A stretch of 38,727 nucleotides of DNA from the NCBI GenBank assembly GCA_035530375.1, contig DATKUY010000015.1:1-38727 (forward strand), written 5' to 3'. The translations under genes were made by a program, and so were the position numbers. Positions 31,965 through 38,727 of this stretch are shown here, piece by piece. A model generated the notes under the pieces. The model had not been told where the DNA came from, did no database searches, and was given only the letters and a program-made list of their open reading frames with translations. Within the stretch, counting starts at the first letter, position 1. Every line of letters begins with the position of its first letter. Origin of the DNA: Sulfuricella sp035530375 (GTDB lineage: Bacteria; Pseudomonadota; Gammaproteobacteria; Burkholderiales; Sulfuricellaceae).

Positions 31965-32007
31965 CGTGTGCTATCTTTTAAAGGCGTCAGGTTTTACTAT
32001 AGTAGAT

Positions 32008-33966
32008 ATGAAACGTTTTATTGTTACAGGTGTTTTTCTGGCAGGCGGTGCGCTTTTGGGGCTCGGCAATGCCGTCGCCGCTAACCAGGATGCCGATTTC
32101 TTTGCCGCGCGCGAAGCTTTCCGTTCTGGCGACGACGCCCGCTTCAAAATCATGTCCGCCCGTCTGCAAGGCCACGTGCTGGAGCCTTTTGTAACCTATA
32201 TGCAGATCATGTTGCGCCTCAAGGATGCGAGCCCGGACGAGATCAGGAGCTTCATTCAGCGTAACAGCGACAGCTACCTGGCCGACAAGCTGCGCGGCGA
32301 CTGGTTGCGGCAACTGGGGAAGGACCAGCGCTGGGATCTGTTCATGAGCGAATATCCGGCGCTGCTCAACAAGGACAATGAGCTGGTCTGCTATTCGCTG
32401 CAGGCGCGGCTCGGGCAGGGAGAGGCCGCCGCCTTGCCGGAGGCGAAACCGTACTGGTTCAGCGCCGAGGAGCAGCCGGCGAGCTGCCTGCCGCTGTTCG
32501 ATGCGCTCGCGACCGGCGGCCTGCTGACGGTGAATGATGTCTGGGCTCGTCTGCGCCAGACCCTGGAGGCGGGCAATGTCAGCGTGGCGAAGCGGGTTGC
32601 CCAATATTTCCCCGGCCATCAGGAAATCCCCCTGCGCGAGCTGGAGCGTGCGGCGGATAACCCGCTCGCATTCCTCGACAAGCTGCCTGTCGACCTGAAC
32701 ACCCGTGCCGGCCGTGAACTGACCATCTTTGCGCTAACCCGCGCGGCACGCAGCCAGCCGCAACAGGCGCTGCCCTATTGGAATGCGCTGCGGTCCCGTT
32801 TCAGCGCGGAAGATCAGGCTTATACCTGGGGCTGGCTGGCTTTCCATGCTGCGCGCAAGCATGACCCGGAGGCGCTGTCCTGGTTCGGCAAGGCCGGCAG
32901 CCATCTCTCCGACCTGCAGTTGGCCTGGAAGGCGCGCGCCGCCCTGCGCGAACAGAGTTGGCCGGAAGTACAGGCCGCCATCAACGCCATGTCGGAGGCG
33001 GAACAGAACCAGGGTGTCTGGCGTTACTGGAAGGCGCGCGCTCTCAAGGAGCAGGGCAGGGCGGCGCAGGGGAATGCGATTCTGGCGCCGCTGTCGAAGG
33101 AGTTTAATTATTATGGCCAGCTCGCAGCCGGGGAACTGGGTGTGGCGGCAGGCGTGCCGACCGAGAATTTCAAGCCCGGCGAAGACGAGATCAAGGCAAT
33201 GGAGAAGCTGCCGGCGCTTAAACGCGCGCTGGCGCTGCACGAAATGAATCTGCGTTACGAGGCCAACCGGGAGTGGATATGGGCAGTGAGGGGGTTCGAC
33301 GACCGGCGCCTGCTGGCCGCCGCAGAGGTGGCGCAGCGCCATGGCTGGTATGAGCGGGCCATCAATACGGCGGACAAGACCCGGCAATTGCACGATTTCA
33401 GCCTGCGTTTCCCCGCGCCGCACCGCGATGTGATGCAGGAACAGGCCCGTCTGGTTGGCCTGGATGAGGCCTGGGTGTACGGCCTGATACGCCAGGAAAG
33501 CCGCTTTGCGCAACAGGCGAGTTCCGGTGTCGGCGCTTCAGGGTTGATGCAGCTGATGCCGAAAACCGCGCGCTGGGTGGCGAAGCGCCTCGGGCTGAAG
33601 AATTACCGGCAGTCCATGATTAGTCAACTGGATACCAACGTGGTGTTCGGCACCTATTATCTCAAGTATGTGCTCGACAAGCTCGATGGCCAGCCGCTGC
33701 TGGCGACTGCCGCCTACAACGCCGGCCCGCGCCGCGCAATCAGATGGCGCAGCGAGTCCCCGATGGAGGGCGCGATTTATGCCGAAACCATTCCGTTTAC
33801 TGAAACCCGCGGCTACGTGCAGAAGGTCATGAGCAACGCCGTTTATTACGGCAGCCGCTTCGGCCAGCAATTGCAATCGTTGAAGCAGCGCCTGGGCACG
33901 GTCACTCCGGAGAAAGGAAAACCCGAATGCGGCGGCGACGATGTGCGCGCGCCGGCATGTGAATGA
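32008..33966 (+). CDS. slt: Soluble lytic murein transglycosylase (Slt70 family)
   Basis: This 652-residue periplasmic enzyme cleaves peptidoglycan strands to form 1,6-anhydromuramic acid ends. A signal peptide (MKRFIVTGVFLAGGALLGLGNAVAA) begins at ATG 32008; an upstream frame to 31966 would spoil it. The long helical ring domain (about 30-470) precedes the catalytic SLT domain. There the acid is the glutamate in YGLIRQESRFAQQASSGVGASGLMQLMP, with ATAAYNAGPRRAIRWR near the C-terminus. The 3' end overlaps the next reading frame slightly. Confidence 0.94.
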   Translation: MKRFIVTGVFLAGGALLGLGNAVAANQDADFFAAREAFRSGDDARFKIMSARLQGHVLEPFVTYMQIMLRLKDASPDEIRSFIQRNSDSYLADKLRGDWLRQLGKDQRWDLFMSEYPALLNKDNELVCYSLQARLGQGEAAALPEAKPYWFSAEEQPASCLPLFDALATGGLLTVNDVWARLRQTLEAGNVSVAKRVAQYFPGHQEIPLRELERAADNPLAFLDKLPVDLNTRAGRELTIFALTRAARSQPQQALPYWNALRSRFSAEDQAYTWGWLAFHAARKHDPEALSWFGKAGSHLSDLQLAWKARAALREQSWPEVQAAINAMSEAEQNQGVWRYWKARALKEQGRAAQGNAILAPLSKEFNYYGQLAAGELGVAAGVPTENFKPGEDEIKAMEKLPALKRALALHEMNLRYEANREWIWAVRGFDDRRLLAAAEVAQRHGWYERAINTADKTRQLHDFSLRFPAPHRDVMQEQARLVGLDEAWVYGLIRQESRFAQQASSGVGASGLMQLMPKTARWVAKRLGLKNYRQSMISQLDTNVVFGTYYLKYVLDKLDGQPLLATAAYNAGPRRAIRWRSESPMEGAIYAETIPFTETRGYVQKVMSNAVYYGSRFGQQLQSLKQRLGTVTPEKGKPECGGDDVRAPACE

Positions 33967-33977
33967 GGAGGGGCAAA

Positions 33978-34925
33978 ATGGAAATTAAAAAAGTGTGCAT
34001 TCTTGGCGGAACCGGTTTTGTCGGCCGCCATATCATCAGCCGGCTGTGCGAGCGGGAGTGCGATGTGCGCGTGCCCACCCGCCATTTCGACCGGGCAAGG
34101 CATCTGCTGGTTTTTACCACGGTGTCGCTGGAGGCGGCGAATGTCCACGACCCGGCGGCGCTCAAGCGGCAGTTCGAGGGTATGGATGCGGTAATCAACC
34201 TGGTCGGTATTCTCCACGAAAGAAAGAGCGGCGATTTCCAGCGCGCGCACGTGGAGCTGCCGCGCAAGGTGGTGGATGCCTGCCGGGCGGCAGGGGTGAA
34301 GCGGCTATTGCACATGAGCGCCCTCGGCGCCGACCCCGGCGGCCTTTCTCATTATCAGCGCAGTAAGGGCGAGGGCGAGGCGCTGGTGCGGGCGGCCCAC
34401 GGCGAGAATCTGGCTGTGACGGTATTCCGCCCCTCGGTGATCTTCGGCCCGGAGGATTCCTTCCTCAACCTGTTCGCCCGCCTGCTCAAATGGATGCCGC
34501 TGTTTCCGCTCGGCAGTCCTCATGCCAGATTCCAGCCGGTGTACGTTGGCGATGTGGCCCAGGCGTATGCCGCCAGCCTGGATAATCCCGCCACTTTCGG
34601 CCAGGTCTATGATCTGTGCGGGCCGAAGGTGTACACCCTGCAACAGCTGGTCGAATTCGTCGCCAGGGTAAAGGGAAAAAAACGCATGATCTTGCCGCTC
34701 GGCGATACAATGTCCGCGCTTCAGGCGAAGCTTTTCGGCTTGTTGCCGGTGAAGCTGTTGACCCATGATAATTACCTGACCTTGAAGACCGATGCGGTGT
34801 GCGCCTGCCCCTTCCCGGAGGTGTTCGGCATTCGGCCCGCCGCATTGGAGGCGGAAGCGCCCTTGTACCTGGCTGGAATCGTGCCGCCGCGCTTGCAGCG
34901 GTTTATCGACGAAACACGGGACTGA
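33978..34925 (+). CDS. NAD(P)-binding epimerase, complex I NDUFA9-like family
   Basis: This 315-residue atypical short-chain dehydrogenase has the Rossmann motif GGTGFVGRHI near residue 9. ALKRQFEGMDAVINLVGIL lies around 60-78, RLLHMSALGADP around 107, and a YxxxK-like YQRSKGEGEALV near 122. It belongs to the family related to the NDUFA9 accessory subunit of complex I, widespread in betaproteobacteria; its substrate is unknown. ATG 33978 lies six bases after AGGAGG, which decides against ATG 33963. Its stop overlaps the cca start (TGATGA). Confidence 0.88.
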   Translation: MEIKKVCILGGTGFVGRHIISRLCERECDVRVPTRHFDRARHLLVFTTVSLEAANVHDPAALKRQFEGMDAVINLVGILHERKSGDFQRAHVELPRKVVDACRAAGVKRLLHMSALGADPGGLSHYQRSKGEGEALVRAAHGENLAVTVFRPSVIFGPEDSFLNLFARLLKWMPLFPLGSPHARFQPVYVGDVAQAYAASLDNPATFGQVYDLCGPKVYTLQQLVEFVARVKGKKRMILPLGDTMSALQAKLFGLLPVKLLTHDNYLTLKTDAVCACPFPEVFGIRPAALEAEAPLYLAGIVPPRLQRFIDETRD

Positions 34926-36142
34926 TGAAAATCTGCATAGTCGGCGGTGCGGTGCGCGACGAACTTCTCGGCTTGCCGGTCACCGATCGCGATTACGTGG
35001 TGGTCGGCGCGACGCCCGAGGAAATGGTGGCGCAGGGTTTCAAGCCGGTGGGCAAGGACTTCCCGGTATTTCTCCATCCCGAAACCCATGAGGAGTATGC
35101 GCTGGCTCGCACCGAGCGCAAGACCGCACGCGGCTACAAGGGCTTCCAGGTGTTCGCCTCGCCCGAGGTGACGCTGGAGGAGGATCTGGCGCGGCGCGAC
35201 CTGACCATCAACGCCATTGCCAAGGACGAGTCCGGTTCGTTCATCGACCCTTACAACGGTGCCGCCGATCTCAAGGCGGGCATCCTGCGCCACGTCAGCC
35301 CGGCTTTCGTCGAGGATCCGGTGCGGGTATTGCGGGTGGCGCGCTTCGCGGCGCGCTTCGGTTTTTCCATCGCACCGGAAACGCTGGTCTTGATGCGGGA
35401 GATGGCCGCCAATGGCGAAGTCGACGCGCTGGTGCCGGAACGGGTATGGCAGGAACTGTCGCGCGGTCTGATGGAAAAAGTGCCGTCCCGCATGTTCCAC
35501 GCCCTGCGCGAGTGCGGTGCGCTGGTTCGCATCCTGCCCGAGCTGGACAGACTGTTCGGCGTGCCGCAGACCGCGGAATACCATCCCGAAATCGATACCG
35601 GCGTGCACGTGATGATGGCGCTGGACTATGCCGCCGCGCAGAATGACAGCCTGCCGGTGCGCTTCGCCGTGCTCACCCACGACCTTGGCAAAGGCACCAC
35701 CCCGCACGAAATGTTGCCGCGCCATATCGACCACGAATCGCGCAGTTTCGCGCTGCTCAAACCGCTCTGCCAGCGCCTGCGCGTGTCCAACGATTGCCGC
35801 GAGCTGGCGCTGGTGGTGGCGCGCTTTCACGGCCTGCCGCTGCGCGCCTTCGACTTGCGCCCGGAAACCCTGCTCGACCTGTTGCTGGATACCGATGCTC
35901 TGCGCCAGCCGCAGCGCTTCGAGGAATTCCTGCAGGCCTGCACCGCCGATTTTTGCGGTCGCCTGGGTTATCAGGATGCGGCGTTCAGCCAGGCCGATTT
36001 TCTGCGTCGGGCGCATCGGGCCGTGCAGGCCGTGGATGCCGGCGCGGTGGCCTTGCAGTGCCCCGATCCGGCAACCATCCGCGACCGGGTCTATCAGGCG
36101 CGATTGGCGGCGCTTGGGACATGGCTGGCCGCCAACCGTTGA
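34925..36142 (+). CDS. cca: Multifunctional CCA-adding enzyme
   Basis: This 405-residue tRNA nucleotidyltransferase adds or repairs the 3' CCA of tRNAs without a template. The head contains CIVGGAVRDELLGLPVTDRDYVVVG with the catalytic DxD-like DRD, and RRDLTINAIAKD near 90-101. The neck has EDPVRVLRVARFAARFGF. A C-terminal HD domain (HDLGKGTTPHEMLPRHIDHE, about residue 253) is the phosphohydrolase part seen in proteobacterial enzymes. ATG 34925 overlaps the previous stop by one base, and the frame open upstream to 34799 is shadow. Confidence 0.96.
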   Translation: MKICIVGGAVRDELLGLPVTDRDYVVVGATPEEMVAQGFKPVGKDFPVFLHPETHEEYALARTERKTARGYKGFQVFASPEVTLEEDLARRDLTINAIAKDESGSFIDPYNGAADLKAGILRHVSPAFVEDPVRVLRVARFAARFGFSIAPETLVLMREMAANGEVDALVPERVWQELSRGLMEKVPSRMFHALRECGALVRILPELDRLFGVPQTAEYHPEIDTGVHVMMALDYAAAQNDSLPVRFAVLTHDLGKGTTPHEMLPRHIDHESRSFALLKPLCQRLRVSNDCRELALVVARFHGLPLRAFDLRPETLLDLLLDTDALRQPQRFEEFLQACTADFCGRLGYQDAAFSQADFLRRAHRAVQAVDAGAVALQCPDPATIRDRVYQARLAALGTWLAANR

Positions 36143-36157
36143 TCCTTTGAAGCAGTT

Positions 36158-36256
36158 GTCCACGGATTACCAAAAGTAGGCGCCTCTAGGCGACACAGAT
36201 GCACACGGATAAAACCTTTGCGCCAATCCGTGAAAATCGGTGTTAATCCGTGGCTA
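36158..36256. repeat. Foldback repeat, family 2, with an insert
   Basis: The left arm begins CCACGGATTA (36160-36169) and resumes ACACAGATGCACACGGAT at 36193-36210. The right arm at about 36225-36256 reads AATCCGTGAAAATCGGTGTT then AATCCGTGGCTA. The arms match those at 6697-6829. Bases 36170-36192 interrupt the left arm and contain TAGGCGCCTCTAGGCG, similar to the GCGCCTCT core of family 1. It fills the cca-DUF302 gap. Confidence 0.75.
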
Positions 36257-36317
36257 AAAGCTGTTTTAAAGTTGACCCGGCTAACCCATTTTTTTTGATA
36301 TTACAGGAGCAGAACCA

Positions 36318-36791
36318 ATGACAGGCAAAGCCAAGCTCTTATTTCTGTGTCTATTATTCCTGAGCCAGGTAGTTGCGGCGGCGGATGATTACCGCATCAC
36401 CCATGTCGTCAGCGGAAAATTCGAGGACGTGCGCGACAGCGTCGTCGACGCCATCGCCATGCAGGGTCTGGTCATCAACAACGTTTCTCACATGAGCGAG
36501 ATGCTCGACCGCACCGGCCAGGATCTGGGCGACACCACGCAGATTTTCCGGCGTGCGGAGATTCTTGAATTCTGCAGCGCCGCGGTGTCGCGCGCGAGCA
36601 TGAAGGCCGATCCCCACTCCATCGTGTTCTGCCCTTACGGCATCGCGGTTTATGAACTGCCGGCCGAGCCCGGCAAAATTTATGTGTCCTACCGCAAGCC
36701 GGTGGCGACGGGCAAGCAGCAGGACAAAAAATCGGTGCGCACGCTGGAAAAACTGATGCACGACATCGTGCAGGATGCGATTCAGAAATAA
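36318..36791 (+). CDS. DUF302-family protein with signal peptide
   Basis: This 157-residue exported protein has a signal peptide (MTGKAKLLFLCLLFLSQVVAAA). A DUF302-like domain follows: YRITHVVSGKFEDVRDSVVDAIAMQGLVINNVSHMSEML, then a central part with two cysteines (EFCSAAVSR and IVFCPYGIAVYELP) and a C-terminal helix. The molecular function of DUF302 is unknown; the periplasmic location is inferred from the signal. AGGAGCAGAACCA precedes ATG 36318. It is convergent with the methyltransferase gene, ten bases apart. Confidence 0.82.
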   Translation: MTGKAKLLFLCLLFLSQVVAAADDYRITHVVSGKFEDVRDSVVDAIAMQGLVINNVSHMSEMLDRTGQDLGDTTQIFRRAEILEFCSAAVSRASMKADPHSIVFCPYGIAVYELPAEPGKIYVSYRKPVATGKQQDKKSVRTLEKLMHDIVQDAIQK

Positions 36792-36801
36792 TTGCGTAGC
36801 T

Positions 36802-37941
36802 TTACAGCATGCGGCTCTTGTCGCCTTGCCTGAAACCGACCAGGGGGTCATCCATTCCCTTGCCCAAGGCGATGGCCTTGAACAGCTCGCCCATTTCCGC
36901 CGGGCTGAGCAGTTTTTGCGCCTGGGCGGCGATAGGCAGGTAAGCGCTCGCTTTCTCCGGTTCGGCAAGCGCCAGCAGGTCGGTAATGCCGCAGTTGAGC
37001 AGGAAATGCGCCTGGCTGGTGTAGCCCAGAAGATCGAGGCCGTGGCTCAGGCCGGCCTCGGCGATGGCGGTGAAATCCACGTGGGCGGTGATGTCCTGCA
37101 GCCCCGGCAGGATCAGCGGATCGTCGTGGACGTGGTGGCGGTAATGGCACATCAAAGTGCCGGTGGCGCGCTGGGGATGGTAGTACTCACTCTGGCCGAA
37201 GCCGTAGTCCAGCATCAGGATCGCGCCTTTCTCCAGCATCCCGGCCAGGCTGGCGATGAAGCCCCGCGCTGCCAGGCCGATCTCGCTGACCGTTCCCGGC
37301 GCCAGCGCCAGCGCGCTGGCGCAGTCGAACAATTCGCCGGACGCGAGTTTGCGTTCGCGCCACTGAAATGCGCCATTTTCCCAGCCGACGCCGCGTTCGT
37401 GAATGCCGTCCTCGTGCCATGCGACGAGGTGAACCGGCATCGCGTCCAGCACTTCGTTGCCGACAATCAGGCCGGTAAATGAAGCGGGCAGTGCGTCCAG
37501 CCATGCCACGCGCGGCGCGAACGGCGCCAGCAACTGCTGCTGGCGCTCGCGCAAGTCGGCGCTTACTTCGAGAATGAAATAACGGCTTGGCAACTGTCCG
37601 ATCTGCTCCAGTTCCGTCAGCAGGTCGAAAGCCAATCGTCCCGAACCGGCGCCGGCTTCGAGGATGTCGCCCTGGGTTTCCGCCAGCACCTGGGCGGCCT
37701 GGCGCGCCAAGCTGCGGCCGAACAGGGCGGAGATTTCCGGGGCGGTGACGAAATCGCCGGTGCTGCCGAATTTGTGCATGCCGGCGCTGTAATAACCGAG
37801 GCCGGGCGCGTACAGCGCCAGCTCCATGAAACGGCTGAACGGCATCCAGCCGTCGCCGGCTTCAATCTCGCGTCGGATCTGGCTTGCGGTTTTTTCGCTG
37901 TGTTGTTGCGCAACGGGGTCTGGTGCGGGTAGTGGGGGCAT
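36802..37941 (-). CDS. SAM-dependent methyltransferase, MidA/NDUFAF7 family
   Basis: The 379-residue protein begins MPPLPAPDP and contains FMELALYAPGLGYYSAG near 40. The SAM-binding loop is ILEAGAGSGRLAFDLL (about 92-107), with IVGNEVLDAMPVH near 163 and the family signature LMLDYGFGQSEYYHPQR near 245. The eukaryotic relative NDUFAF7 methylates an arginine of a complex I subunit; the bacterial substrate is unknown. The frame stays open far upstream to 38601, antisense to the reductase, but ATG 37941 marks the start of the conserved protein. It is divergent from the pteridine reductase, 45 bases apart. Confidence 0.9.
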   Translation of the reverse strand: MPPLPAPDPVAQQHSEKTASQIRREIEAGDGWMPFSRFMELALYAPGLGYYSAGMHKFGSTGDFVTAPEISALFGRSLARQAAQVLAETQGDILEAGAGSGRLAFDLLTELEQIGQLPSRYFILEVSADLRERQQQLLAPFAPRVAWLDALPASFTGLIVGNEVLDAMPVHLVAWHEDGIHERGVGWENGAFQWRERKLASGELFDCASALALAPGTVSEIGLAARGFIASLAGMLEKGAILMLDYGFGQSEYYHPQRATGTLMCHYRHHVHDDPLILPGLQDITAHVDFTAIAEAGLSHGLDLLGYTSQAHFLLNCGITDLLALAEPEKASAYLPIAAQAQKLLSPAEMGELFKAIALGKGMDDPLVGFRQGDKSRML

Positions 37942-37986
37942 GACAAGTGTGATAAATTCAGGCCATTCCAGTTTAATGGAGAAACC

Positions 37987-38727
37987 ATGCAAGGCAAAGT
38001 CATATTGATTACCGGGGGCGCCAAGCGCGTCGGCGCGGCGATTTGCCGCCGGCTGCACGGTGAGGGCGCGAGCCTGATGATTCACTACCGTTCCTCGAAG
38101 GCGGAAGCGGAAGCGCTGTGCGACGAACTGAACCGCTTGCGCGCGGATTCCGCCGCGCTGGTGCAAGGCGATCTGCACGACATCGAACGGATGCCGCAAC
38201 TGATCGATGCAGCAGTGCAGCGCTTCGGCCGGCTCGACGTACTGATCAACAACGCCTCCAGCTTTTACCCGACGGCGGTGGGCGAGATCGTGGAGCAGGA
38301 CTGGCACGACCTGCTCGGCACCAACCTCAAGGCGCCGCTGTTCATGGCGCAGGCGGCGGCGCAGGCGTTGCGCCACAGCCACGGCTGCATCGTCAACATC
38401 GCCGACATCCACGCCGAACGGCCGATGAAAAGCTACGTGGTCTACAGCATCGCCAAGGCCGGACTGGTGGCGCTGACCAAGTCGCTGGCCCACGAGCTCG
38501 GCCCGGAAGTGCGGGTCAACGCGGTGGCGCCGGGGCCGATCATGTGGCCGGAAGGCGACCGCACTTTCGACGACCACGAACGCCGCCGCATCATCGCCCA
38601 CACCCTGCTGAAACGTGAGGGTACGCCGGACGACATCGCCCGCGCGGTGTCCTACCTGATCAAGGACGCGCCCTACGTCACCGGCACGATATTGCCGGTG
38701 GACGGCGGGCGCAGCGCGAGCTTGTGA
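37987..38727 (+). CDS. Pteridine reductase (short-chain dehydrogenase)
   Basis: This 246-residue classical SDR has the cofactor loop TGGAKRVG at about 9-16, where the arginine suits NADPH. It also has NNAS at about 88-91, the active-site region IADIHAERPMKSYVVYSIAKAG with the YxxxK pair (YSIAK), and VNAVAPGPIMWPEG. The Asp in place of the usual catalytic serine (ADIHAE) is typical of pteridine reductases of the PTR1/FolM type, which reduce dihydropterins or dihydrofolate. AATGGAGAAACC precedes the ATG. The stop codon TGA is the last three bases of the window. Confidence 0.9.
   Translation: MQGKVILITGGAKRVGAAICRRLHGEGASLMIHYRSSKAEAEALCDELNRLRADSAALVQGDLHDIERMPQLIDAAVQRFGRLDVLINNASSFYPTAVGEIVEQDWHDLLGTNLKAPLFMAQAAAQALRHSHGCIVNIADIHAERPMKSYVVYSIAKAGLVALTKSLAHELGPEVRVNAVAPGPIMWPEGDRTFDDHERRRIIAHTLLKREGTPDDIARAVSYLIKDAPYVTGTILPVDGGRSASL

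Noticed and set aside
36170..36192. Short repeats as a CRISPR array or tandem array
   Set aside because: Only two imperfect TAGGCG words and no regular spacers; no cas genes in the window.
37942..38601. N-terminal extension of the MidA-like protein antisense to the pteridine reductase
   Set aside because: The conserved protein begins at ATG 37941; the extension mirrors the reductase codons and has no family support.

Overview
This looks like a chromosomal segment from a betaproteobacterium, most likely of the order Nitrosomonadales (Gallionella/Sulfuricella-like). That placement is inferred from gene order and protein flavour (glyA-nrdR-ribD-ribE-ribBX-ribH-nusB-thiL-pgpA-pncC, recA-recX-alaS, rpiA-phoU, NDUFA9-like epimerase-cca, pteridine reductase) and from high G+C; no rRNA or other marker confirms it. 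No phage, insertion sequence, CRISPR array or tRNA was seen.

Layout. 1-6.7 kb: tail of glyA, nrdR and a tightly packed riboflavin/thiamine/phospholipid gene row whose larger gaps carry foldback repeats. 6.9-11.6 kb: recA, recX, a small OB-fold-like lipoprotein and alaS. 11.7-18 kb: an accessory signalling block with two divergent arms. The minus arm has a PilZ-like protein, an unknown 82-residue protein, a catalytically degenerate EAL protein and a small cysteine protein. The plus arm has a small cysteine protein, an RRM-like small protein, cheW and a large chemoreceptor with PAS and CZB domains. 18-19.1 kb: an unknown 80-residue gene and the YggX-type iron protein gene. 19.2-27.9 kb: ppk1, two paralogous EAL-CBS-GGDEF genes, an unknown gene overlapping the first of them, and phoU and rpiA on the opposite strand. 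28-38.7 kb: ilvA, a MarR regulator, an aldehyde dehydrogenase, a lytic transglycosylase, an NDUFA9-like epimerase, cca, a DUF302 protein, a MidA-like methyltransferase and a pteridine reductase whose stop codon is the last base of the window.

The most interesting part is 21.2-27.3 kb. The EAL-CBS-GGDEF gene, its promoter, the 3' end of ppk1 and the following unknown gene have been tandemly duplicated. In the second copy the ppk1 tail is a 50-base stub and the partner gene is a broken remnant with an in-frame stop. A 187-base tract differs at one position between the copies although the flanks have diverged, which suggests gene conversion. Both copies and phoU are preceded by an 18-base element resembling the PhoB box (7-4-7 direct repeat), each followed after exactly 10 bases by a -10-like hexamer. 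This predicts a phosphate-controlled c-di-GMP module next to polyphosphate kinase.

Other items to follow up are a candidate small RNA with promoter and rho-independent terminator between marR and the aldehyde dehydrogenase, a palindromic operator candidate for MarR, a RibB fused to a GTP cyclohydrolase II-like domain without its zinc cysteines, and several families of intergenic foldback repeats, one of which supplies the last codons of nusB.
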